Assembly: GCF_014161445.1 (NCBI RefSeq)
Contig: NZ_JABBXA010000033.1
Span: 1-62,964 of the forward strand
Direction: 5' to 3'
Length of the DNA: 62,964 nucleotides
DNA from: Microbispora sp. H13382
Lineage (GTDB): Bacteria > Actinomycetota > Actinomycetes > Streptosporangiales > Streptosporangiaceae
In this document: positions 50,550 through 58,082 of the stretch, piece by piece
Layout: the number at the start of each line of letters is the position of its first letter
Numbering within the stretch: the first letter of the stretch is position 1
The notes under the pieces: model-generated
Told to the model about the DNA's origin: nothing
What the model saw: the letters and a program-made list of their open reading frames with translations, nothing else
The model's database searches: none
Translations under genes and position numbers: made by a program

Positions 50550-51926
50550 ATGCCGGGGCACAGATCCCTCTTCACCGTCATCGCGACCACGGCACTGCTC
50601 CTCCTGTCCACGGCGCAGGCCGCGCTGGGCGACAGTGCCGTCAAATCCGCCACCGCGAAGAGCGCCCTCGCGGCCACCGCGGGATGCGGCAAGACTCCGA
50701 CGCTGAGAAGCGGTACGCAGTCGATCACGACCAGCGGGAAGAATCGCAGCTACATCCTGAGAATTCCTGACAACTACAACAACAACACCCCTTATCGCTT
50801 GATCTTCGGATTCCACTGGAACGGCGGCACCGCCAATGACGTCGACTCGGGCGGAACCAGTGGATACCCCTGGTCCTACTACGGGCTCAGGGCGTTGTCG
50901 AACAACAGCACCATCTTCGTCGCGCCCCAGGGCTTCAACAACGGCTGGGCCAATTCCGGCGGCGAGGACATCACCTTCGTCGACGACATGATCCGGCGGA
51001 TCGAGGGGGACCTCTGTGTCGACACCTCTCAGCGCTTCGCCATGGGCTTCAGCTACGGCGGTGGCATGAGCTACGCGCTCGCGTGTGCCCGGGCGTCGGT
51101 CTTCCGCGCGGTGGCGGTCTACTCCGGCGGGCAGCTCAGCGGGTGCAGCGGGGGCACCGAGCCCGTCGCCTACATCGGGTTGCACGGCCTCAGGGACCCG
51201 GTCCTCAACATCTCCGCGGGCCGCTCGCTGCGTGACAGGTTCGTCAGGAACAACGGCTGCACGGCTCAGAACCCACCGGAGCCGGCGCAGGGCAGCCTGA
51301 CGCACATCGTCACCTACTACTCGGGCTGCAGGGCCGGGTATCCGGTCGCGTGGGCGGCGTTCGACGCGGGCCACACCCCCGGTCCCGTGGACGGCAAGTC
51401 CGGCGACTTCGAACCTGGCGAGAACTCCTGGACCAGGCCCGTGGTGTGGAGCTTCTTCACGCAGTTCGGCAGCGGCGGCACCCCGTCGCCGTCCCCGTCA
51501 CCCTCGGCCTCTCCGTCGTCCTCTCCGTCGTCCCCGGGGAGCACGAGCGCGCTCAGGGGTGTGGCGTCGGGCCGGTGCCTGGACGTCAACGGCGCTTCCC
51601 AGGCCAACGGCGCGACGGTGCTGATCTGGGACTGCAACGGCCAGAACAACCAGAAGTGGACCTCCACCAGCGCCAGTGAGCTGCGCGTGTACGGCAACAA
51701 GTGCCTGGACGTCAACGGCGGCGGCACCGCCGACGGCAGCGCGGTGATCATCTGGGACTGCAACGGCCAGAACAACCAGAAGTGGCGCTTCAACTCCGAC
51801 GGCAGCATCACCGCCGTCGGCGCGAACAAGTGCCTGGACGTGTCCGGGAACGGCACCGCCAACGGCACCAGGGTCCAGATCTGGTCCTGCACCGGCGGCG
51901 CCAACCAGAAGTGGACCCGCGTCTGA
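50550..51926 (+). CDS. Secreted CE1/LpqC-like esterase (feruloyl or acetylxylan type) with RICIN domain
   Basis: A 458-aa exported alpha/beta-hydrolase with signal peptide 1-26. The catalytic domain (about 45-312) has the PHB-depolymerase/feruloyl-esterase pattern: YILRIPDNYNNNTPYRLIFGFHWNGG, VAPQGFNNGWANSGGEDITFVDDM, GFSYGGGMSYALAC (S168), LHGLRDPVLN (D216) and FDAGHTPG (H275). Such enzymes remove ferulate or acetate from arabinoxylan. A PSPSPSASPSSSPSS linker and RICIN (about 333-458) follow. The ATG at 50550 is eight bases from AAAGGAG; an adjacent GTG at 50547 is also possible. Poly(3-hydroxybutyrate) as substrate is less likely in this setting. Confidence 0.87.
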   Translation: MPGHRSLFTVIATTALLLLSTAQAALGDSAVKSATAKSALAATAGCGKTPTLRSGTQSITTSGKNRSYILRIPDNYNNNTPYRLIFGFHWNGGTANDVDSGGTSGYPWSYYGLRALSNNSTIFVAPQGFNNGWANSGGEDITFVDDMIRRIEGDLCVDTSQRFAMGFSYGGGMSYALACARASVFRAVAVYSGGQLSGCSGGTEPVAYIGLHGLRDPVLNISAGRSLRDRFVRNNGCTAQNPPEPAQGSLTHIVTYYSGCRAGYPVAWAAFDAGHTPGPVDGKSGDFEPGENSWTRPVVWSFFTQFGSGGTPSPSPSPSASPSSSPSSPGSTSALRGVASGRCLDVNGASQANGATVLIWDCNGQNNQKWTSTSASELRVYGNKCLDVNGGGTADGSAVIIWDCNGQNNQKWRFNSDGSITAVGANKCLDVSGNGTANGTRVQIWSCTGGANQKWTRV

Positions 51927-52170
51927 GACGCATCGACCACAAGCACCGGGGCCACGCCCTTCTTCTGTCAGGGGCGTCCTCGGGGCAGGGACCGGCGCGG
52001 GTCTGTCACCCCAGGTGGCAGACCCGCGTCGCCGTTTCCCCCGGGATCCGCTGCTCCAATCCACCGCGGCCGCTACTCGCCGCCCCGCCGGCCCGGCTAC
52101 AGCGCCCGGACGCACCCTGGCACGATCCAGACCTACCGCTACCCTGATGGCCACCGTTGGGGAGGCTGAC

Positions 52171-52875
52171 GTGGGCGTCATCGAGACCGCGATCGACACG
52201 ATCAAACAGATGATCATCGATGGCCGCTTGCGACCCGGGCAGAAACTGCCCGTGGAAAAGGACCTCGCCGAACAGCTCGGCGTCGCCCGCAACACCCTGC
52301 GTGAGGCCGTACGCGCGCTGGTCGCGATGCGGGTCCTGCAGACGCGCCAGGGCGACGGCACCTACGTCACCAGCCTCTCCCCCGGCCTTCTCCTCGACGG
52401 GATGAGCTTCGTCGCCGACATCCACCTGGACGCCGGCGCCGGGCAGTTCCTGCACGTCCGCAGGATCCTCGAGGCGGAGGCCACGGCGCTGGCGGCCACC
52501 CGCATCCCCGACACCGACCTGACCCACCTGGGCGACCTGCTCGACCACGCCGAGACGATCGCCGCGCACACCACGATCGACCACGAGAAACTCGTCGCCC
52601 TCGACCAGGACTTCCACGCCCTCATCACCTCCCACTGCGGCAACGCCGTCCTGGCCGCGGTCATCCACAACATGTCCGGCCGGACCGTACGCGCCCGCGT
52701 CTGGCGCGGCATGAGCGACCCCGAGGCCATCCACCGGACCCTCCGCGAACACCGCGCCGTCCACCGCGCCCTGCTGGCACGCGATCCCGACCGCGCCCGG
52801 CTCCACGCCGCCCTGCACGTCCTCGGCGTCGAGGAGAGCCTCACCGGCCCACACACCTACGAGAACCCCCGATGA
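52171..52875 (+). CDS. GntR-family (FadR subfamily) regulator upstream of the second GH95 gene
   Basis: A 234-aa regulator. Winged HTH about residues 4-72 (AIDTIKQMIIDGRLRPGQKLPVEKDLAEQLGVARNTLREAVRAL, GDGTYVTSL) and FCD domain about 85-225 (FLHVRRILEAEATALAA, DFHALITSHCGN, HRAVHRALLARDPDRA). The GTG at 52171 was chosen for GGGGAGG six bases upstream; an ATG at 52147 lacks one. The N-terminus is very like the GntR fragments at both window edges. One of those also neighbours a GH95 gene, so a GntR-GH95 pair may have been duplicated. Confidence 0.88.
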   Translation: MGVIETAIDTIKQMIIDGRLRPGQKLPVEKDLAEQLGVARNTLREAVRALVAMRVLQTRQGDGTYVTSLSPGLLLDGMSFVADIHLDAGAGQFLHVRRILEAEATALAATRIPDTDLTHLGDLLDHAETIAAHTTIDHEKLVALDQDFHALITSHCGNAVLAAVIHNMSGRTVRARVWRGMSDPEAIHRTLREHRAVHRALLARDPDRARLHAALHVLGVEESLTGPHTYENPR

Positions 52876-52990
52876 CCGACCCCGCACCTCACCCGGACCG
52901 GACGAGGGCGGACGCGGCCCGCGCGGGCACGGCGGCCAGGTCGCCCGGCGGGGCGCCGCGGCGCTCGTACGGCGCGGCTCGCGGTCGCCG

Positions 52991-53001
52991 TGAAAGATTC
53001 A
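52991..53001. promoter_or_regulatory. TGAAANTTTCA-like palindrome (one mismatch)
   Basis: TGAAAGATTCA, about 190 bp upstream of the predicted GH95 promoter, in the 465-nt gap after the GntR gene. Nothing else is evident between 53002 and 53190. Confidence 0.45.
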
Positions 53002-53194
53002 TGGCGGCCCCGCGGCTCACGGCGACACCCACGTCGCACGACGGCTGACCGAGAACGCGGCCGGCTCCGCTTCCCGAGGCTAGGACCAGCCAGCATTCGA
53101 CGATGACGACGGGATGAGCAGGCGTACAGAGATCCCATCTCTCGTTCGGCCTCGGCACCGGTATGCGCGGATTTCGGCGAGTCCGGCATACCCA

Positions 53195-53304
53195 TTGACT
53201 GGATTGATCACATGTTCGTAGCCTTGCGCGGAGCCTCTTGATCCAGCCGCAGCGAACACCCGCCGTGTCTCGTCGACACCCGAGGTTGCGGTCGAAACGA
53301 TTCG
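53195..53304 (+). promoter_or_regulatory. Promoter and LacI-like site of the second GH95 gene
   Basis: -35 TTGACT (53195-53200), 18-nt spacer, -10 TAGCCT (53219-53224), resembling the promoter of the first GH95 gene. CGAAACGATTCG (53293-53304), one base from a perfect local LacI operator, lies in the leader 36 bp before the TTG start. Confidence 0.55.
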
Positions 53305-53340
53305 AAACGTCCGCGCCTTCCTCGGACTTGGAGGACCGAA

Positions 53341-56193
53341 TTGTCTGAGTTATCGCGAAGGCAAATGCTCAAGCTCGGCGCGGTGGGAACCGGAGCCGCG
53401 CTCCTGCCGCTGCAATGGACGGCTGCCGCGCGGGCCGCGTCGGCGCCGCCCCCGGAAGTACGCGCCGCGAACGATCTGGCGCTGTGGTACGACGGGAGTG
53501 CCGGCACGGAATGGCTGCGTGCGCTTCCCATCGGCAACGGGCGCCTCGGCGCCATGGTGTTCGGCAACGTCGACACCGAGCGGTTGCAGCTCAACGAGGA
53601 CACGATCTGGGCCGGCGGGCCGTACGACCAGAGCAACACGAGGGGCGCGGGGGCCCTGGGGCAGATCCGGCAGCTGGTCTTCCAGAACCAGTGGAGCCAG
53701 GCCCAGAGCCTGATCGACCAGAACATGCTGGGCAACCCCTCGGCCCAGCTGGCGTACCAGACCGTCGGCAATCTGCGGCTCGCCTTCGGCAGCAACAGCG
53801 GGGTTTCCGAGTACACCCGGTTCCTGGACCTGACCACGGCCACCACGACGGTGTCGTACCTGCAGAACGGCGTGCGGTACAAGCGCGAGGTGCTCGCGAG
53901 CGCGCCCGACCAGGTCATCGCCATTCGCCTGACCGCCGACAGGGCCGGCTCGATCACGTTCTCCGCGACGTTCGACAGCCCTCAACGGACCACGCGCTCC
54001 AGCCCGGACGGCACGACGGTGGCGCTCGACGGCGTCTCCGGCGACCAGCGGGGCCTGTCCGGCAAGGTGAGGTTCCTCGCGCTGGCCCGGGCCGTCGCCG
54101 ACGGCGGCACCGTCAGCAGCTCCGGCGGCACCCTGCAGGTGAGGGGCGCCAACAGCGTGACGGTGCTGATCTCCATCGGCTCCAGCTACGTGAACTACAA
54201 GGACGTCAGCGGCGACTACCAGGGCATCGCGCGGCGGTACCTCGACGCCGCCGACGACAGGACCTACGACGACCTGCGCTCCAGGCACGTCGCCGACTAC
54301 CAGCGGCTGTTCGGGCGCACGACGCTCGACCTCGGGCGCACGGCGGCGGCCGACCAGCCGACCGACGTCCGGATCGCGCAGCACGCCAACACCAACGACC
54401 CGCAGTTGTCCGTGCTGCTGTTCCAGTTCGGCCGCTACCTGCTGATCTCGTCCTCGCGTCCGGGCACCCAGCCGGCCAACCTGCAGGGCATCTGGAACGA
54501 CTCCCTGTCCCCGTCGTGGGATTCCAAGTACACCCTCAACGCGAACCTGCCGATGAACTACTGGCCCGCCGACACCACGAACCTGTCGGAGTGCTACGAG
54601 CCGGTGTTCCGGATGATCAACGACCTCACGGTCACCGGCGCCCGCACCGCCCGGGTGCAGTACAACGCCGGCGGCTGGGTGACCCACCACAACACCGACG
54701 GGTGGCGGGGCAGCTCGGTCGTCGACGGCGCGACCTGGGGCATGTGGCAGACCGGCGGCGCGTGGCTGGCCACCATGATCTGGGAACACTACCTGTTCAC
54801 CGGCGACGTCGAGTTCCTCCGGCAGTACTACCCCGCGATGAAGGGCGCGGCGCAGTTCTTCCTGGAGACCCTCGTGCAGGAGCCGAGCCTGGGCTATCTG
54901 GTCACGAACCCGTCGAACTCCCCGGAGCTCACCCATCACTCCGGTGTCAGCGTGTGCGCCGGCCCGACGATGGACAACCAGATCCTGCGTGACCTGTTCA
55001 ACGGCTGCGCCAAGGCCAGCGAGGTCCTCGGCACCGACGCGAGCTTCCGGACGCAGGTCCTGGCCGCCCGGGACCGGCTCCCGCCGATGAAGGTCGGTTC
55101 GCGCGGCAACATCCAGGAGTGGCTGTACGACTGGGTCGAGACCGAGCCGAACCACCGGCACGTCTCGCATCTGTACGGCCTGCACCCCAGCAACCAGATC
55201 ACCAAGCGCGGCACACCCTCCCTGTACACCGCCGCGCGGCGGACCCTCGAACTGCGCGGTGACGACGGTACCGGCTGGTCGCTCGCCTGGAAGATCAACT
55301 ACTGGGCGCGGATGGAGGAAGGCGACAAGGCGCGCAGCCTCATCGGCCTGCTGGTGAGGACGGACCGGCTCGCGCCGAACATGTTCGACCTGCACCCGCC
55401 GTTCCAGATCGACGGCAACTTCGGCGCCACGTCCGGCATCGCCGAGATGCTGCTGCAGAGCCACAACGGCGAACTGCACGTGCTGCCCGCGGTGCCGTCG
55501 GCCTGGCCGAGCGGGAAGGTGCAGGGCCTGCGGGGGCGTGGTGGCTACACCGTGGACGCGACGTGGAACTCCGGCGGGAACACCGAGATCCTCGTCAAGT
55601 TCGACCGCGCCGGCACGGTCAACGTGCGCAGCCGGATCTTCACCGGCACCTACCAGGTGGTCGATGCCGAGACCGGCGGCGCCGTCACCGTCACCAAACC
55701 CGAGGCCGACGTCATCGCGCTGCCCGGCCAGGCAGGGCGCACCTACCGCCTGACCGGGTCCGGCGGCGGCTCCACACCGTCGACCTACGTGCGGATCACC
55801 AACGTCACCACCGGCCTAGTGCTGGACAGCGGCGGCAACGTGGCGTCGGGGTCGAACCTCAAGCAGTGGAACTGGGACGGCAGCACCAACCTGCAGTGGC
55901 AGCTCGTCGACCTGGGCGGTGGGTGGTACCGCATCGTCAACCGCACCAACGGCATGGTCGCCGACAGCTGGGGCAACACCGCCAACGGCGCCAACGCCAG
56001 GCAGTCGGCCTGGAACGGCGGCAACAATCAGCAGTGGCGCCTCAACAACGTGGGCAACGGCCGCTACCAGATCATCAACCGCGGCACCGGTACGGCCCTC
56101 GACGGCATGGGCAACAGCTCCGCCGGCTCCACCGTGGGCATGTGGGCGCCGAACAACAACACCAACAACCAGTGGACCATCACGAACGTCTGA
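53341..56193 (+). CDS. Secreted GH95 glycoside hydrolase (alpha-L-fucosidase-type) with RICIN-type lectin domain
   Basis: A 950-aa Tat-exported enzyme (LSRRQMLKLG, cleavage near ARA at residue 32). The GH95 catalytic part is collinear with the enzyme at 462. Motif residues fall at the same numbers, N400/N402, E529 and D691, with no net length change over 691 residues. After about residue 800 it differs: a Gly/Ser joint and a ricin-type beta-trefoil (about 815-950; YVRITNVTTGLVLDSGG, WYRIVNRTNGMVADSWG, YQIINRGTGTALDGMG). That trefoil is unlike the CBM13 copies elsewhere in the window. The start is TTG 53341 with GGAGG upstream. Expected role: removal of terminal fucose or L-galactose outside the cell. 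Confidence 0.9.
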   Translation: MSELSRRQMLKLGAVGTGAALLPLQWTAAARAASAPPPEVRAANDLALWYDGSAGTEWLRALPIGNGRLGAMVFGNVDTERLQLNEDTIWAGGPYDQSNTRGAGALGQIRQLVFQNQWSQAQSLIDQNMLGNPSAQLAYQTVGNLRLAFGSNSGVSEYTRFLDLTTATTTVSYLQNGVRYKREVLASAPDQVIAIRLTADRAGSITFSATFDSPQRTTRSSPDGTTVALDGVSGDQRGLSGKVRFLALARAVADGGTVSSSGGTLQVRGANSVTVLISIGSSYVNYKDVSGDYQGIARRYLDAADDRTYDDLRSRHVADYQRLFGRTTLDLGRTAAADQPTDVRIAQHANTNDPQLSVLLFQFGRYLLISSSRPGTQPANLQGIWNDSLSPSWDSKYTLNANLPMNYWPADTTNLSECYEPVFRMINDLTVTGARTARVQYNAGGWVTHHNTDGWRGSSVVDGATWGMWQTGGAWLATMIWEHYLFTGDVEFLRQYYPAMKGAAQFFLETLVQEPSLGYLVTNPSNSPELTHHSGVSVCAGPTMDNQILRDLFNGCAKASEVLGTDASFRTQVLAARDRLPPMKVGSRGNIQEWLYDWVETEPNHRHVSHLYGLHPSNQITKRGTPSLYTAARRTLELRGDDGTGWSLAWKINYWARMEEGDKARSLIGLLVRTDRLAPNMFDLHPPFQIDGNFGATSGIAEMLLQSHNGELHVLPAVPSAWPSGKVQGLRGRGGYTVDATWNSGGNTEILVKFDRAGTVNVRSRIFTGTYQVVDAETGGAVTVTKPEADVIALPGQAGRTYRLTGSGGGSTPSTYVRITNVTTGLVLDSGGNVASGSNLKQWNWDGSTNLQWQLVDLGGGWYRIVNRTNGMVADSWGNTANGANARQSAWNGGNNQQWRLNNVGNGRYQIINRGTGTALDGMGNSSAGSTVGMWAPNNNTNNQWTITNV

Positions 56194-56220
56194 CGGCAGG
56201 CAGCCCGTAGAAGGCCGGCT

Positions 56221-56290
56221 CATCTCCGCGCCTCTCCACGCCTCTCCACGCCTCTCCACGCCTCTCCACGCCTCTCCACGCCTCTCCGCG
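56221..56290. repeat. Seven tandem 10-bp units
   Basis: CCTCTCCACG is repeated five times without change (56231-56280). It is flanked by variants CATCTCCGCG (56221) and CCTCTCCGCG (56281). The array lies between the convergent stops of the GH95 and LacI genes. The 10-bp period is close to one helical turn. Confidence 0.85.
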
Positions 56291-56383
56291 ACCGGCCCTC
56301 GGTGGCGGAGAGGCGCCGTCCCCTCATCCCCGCCGCTCCGGGCGGCCACCCGGAGAACAAGGATGAGCCCGCGACGACCGCGC

Positions 56384-57424
56384 TCAGGCCGATCTCGGCG
56401 GGGCCGTGCTGTCGCGGACCACGAGGGCGGCGCCGAGCTCGACAGGTGGCCGGGACGGCCTGTCCCCGTCGGCGAGCGCCAGCGCGATGCGCGCGGCGGT
56501 GGCGCCTATCTCGAGGAACGGCTGGCGTACGGTGGTCAACGCCGGTGCGACCCACTCGCAGTGCTCGATGTCGTCGAACCCGACCACGCTGAGGTCGTCG
56601 GGAATGCGCAGGCCGAGGAGCCGAGCGGCCTCGTAGACGCCGAACGCCTGCAGGTCGTTACCGCACACGACGGCCGTCGGCGGGTCGGGCAGGGTCAGCA
56701 GCTGCGATCCGAGATCCCGGCCGTGCTCGAACAGGAACGGCCCGCTGCGCATGAGACGCTCGTCGAACGGGACGCCGGCGGTGTCCAGAGCGGCCCGGAA
56801 CCCGTCCAGCCGCGCCCGCGTGGCCAGGAATCCGGCCGGCCCCGTGATCAGGCCGATACGCCGGTGCCCCAGCTCCAGCAGGTGCCGCGTGGCCGCGAGA
56901 GCACCACTCCAGCTGGTCGACCCCACCGACGGCGTGGGGTGCACGTCCCCCGTCGGGTCCAGCGCCACGAGAGGCACACCGCTCGCCTCGAACAGCTCGC
57001 GGTGCTCGGTGGTGACTTCGGAGACGACGGCGATCACTCCCACCGGCTGCCGCAGCAACAGCGGCTCCACCCAGGGCAGGCCCGCCGTCACGAGCGAGCG
57101 CACGTCGGTGAAGCCGACGCCCAGCTGACGGGTGGCCGCGACCTGCTCGACGCCCCGCATGATTTCGATCGCGATGGAGCCCAGCATGTTGCTGAACACC
57201 ACTTCGAGGCCGCGTGCCGACCCGGCGGGGACCGGCCTGCGGTACCCGTGCTCACGCAGGAGCGCCTCCACCCGCTTACGGGTGCTCTCCCCCACCCCGG
57301 CCCGGCCGTGGAGCACCTTCGACACCGTCGGCGGTGAGACCCCGGCGAGCTGGGCGATCGCGGCGACGGTGAGGTCACCGCGCCGCAGTCCTCGACGCCC
57401 CTGCAACCGGCCTCCCCCCAACAT
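56384..57424 (-). CDS. LacI-family regulator near the xylan/pectin enzymes
   Basis: A 346-aa repressor. LacI HTH at about residues 18-45 (TVAAIAQLAGVSPPTVSKVLHGRAGVG) with hinge (ALLREHGYRRP), then a sugar-binding-like effector domain (LEVVFSNMLGSIAIEIMRG, GLITGPAGFLATRARLDGF, AVVCGNDLQAFGVYEAAR, LSVVGFDDIEHCEWVAPALTTVRQP). The ATG at 57424 is used. A TTG at 57406, closely preceded by GGGGGGAGG, may be the real start. The family resembles XylR/BxlR-type sugar repressors of actinomycetes. The TGAAAATTTCA palindrome 198 bp upstream is a candidate binding site. It is divergent from the GH30 gene. Confidence 0.88.
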   Translation of the reverse strand: MLGGGRLQGRRGLRRGDLTVAAIAQLAGVSPPTVSKVLHGRAGVGESTRKRVEALLREHGYRRPVPAGSARGLEVVFSNMLGSIAIEIMRGVEQVAATRQLGVGFTDVRSLVTAGLPWVEPLLLRQPVGVIAVVSEVTTEHRELFEASGVPLVALDPTGDVHPTPSVGSTSWSGALAATRHLLELGHRRIGLITGPAGFLATRARLDGFRAALDTAGVPFDERLMRSGPFLFEHGRDLGSQLLTLPDPPTAVVCGNDLQAFGVYEAARLLGLRIPDDLSVVGFDDIEHCEWVAPALTTVRQPFLEIGATAARIALALADGDRPSRPPVELGAALVVRDSTAPPRSA

Positions 57425-57962
57425 GCGGGGAGTCTACGTGACTCGGGCGCAATCGACCGCGAACGTCAACCCCGGCCGCAGCGCCGGCGAACAGTGGCCG
57501 GCCGCGCGACGCCACAGAAAGTAGCAGCCAAAAAGGATAGACGGCACTTTCGGGATATCTATCAGGCAGTGGCACACCGTTCGCATACTCGGACAGCGGC
57601 CCGGCCGGGCCGCACGCCGCCTGAAAATTTCACTAGGACCCCATGCTTGTGACTTCGTCACTGACGGGATTTCTTATCCTTTCGCACCCCCTGTCACCGG
57701 TACGGGACGGGTGCCGCCTCTCCCTCCTCAGCTGGTCGGATGCGCTTTCCGTCACCACCCCGTCAGCCGCGGGAGCGGTTGAACGGCGACGTCGGACCTG
57801 GTATCCGGGCGGCTGCCGACGAAATTTGAGGAGGTTGACTCACGAAATTTTCCTAATAGCGTTCGCGCAAGTGACGTCGAGACCCGTGCCCGATGTGACC
57901 GGCCTGGCGTCGCCGGACTCCCGGCGTCGGTTCGCGCGTACTCCTCCCGCACGGGGTCGGCG
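57425..57962. other. Divergent intergenic region before the GH30 gene
   Basis: The sequence is richer in A+T near 57520-57670 than its surroundings. It holds the palindrome TGAAAATTTCA (57622) and a looser CGAAATTTTCC (57844-57854) followed by CTAATAG. No promoter with good spacing was identified, and no gene is supported until the GH27 fossil at 57963. Confidence 0.4.
57622..57632. promoter_or_regulatory. TGAAANTTTCA palindrome
   Basis: TGAAAATTTCA is a perfect inverted repeat between the divergent LacI and GH30 genes. It is the same motif as at 20869, 39857 and 50138. Confidence 0.6.
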
Positions 57963-58070
57963 AGCAACGACGGAACCCCGGCGGCCGCCGGGAGGCTCAG
58001 CGACGGCGATGTCGCGGCCGCCCTCTTCGATCAGGGCGGCGGCACCACCACGATCGGCACCAACAGCTAA
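57963..58070 (+). pseudogene. Fragment of a GH27 C-terminal beta domain
   Basis: Thirty-five codons and a TAA stop read SNDGT ... RLSDGDVAAALFDQGG-GTTTI. They align without gaps to the intact GH27 protein encoded at 60972 (SNDGT ... RLGNGDVAVALFNQGG-STTTI), and the DNA is also clearly similar to 61951-62060. Homology fades upstream of 57963, and no start or catalytic domain remains. The fragment ends 12 bases before the GH30 start codon, and the GH30 ribosome-binding site follows its stop at once. It looks like the end of a lost GH27 gene. Confidence 0.8.
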
Positions 58071-58082
58071 ACAGGAGGAGTC

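Noticed and set aside
50550..51926. Poly(3-hydroxybutyrate) depolymerase as the function of the esterase
   Set aside because: The fold family is shared, but the RICIN tail and neighbours point to plant-wall esters. The name would overstate what the sequence shows.
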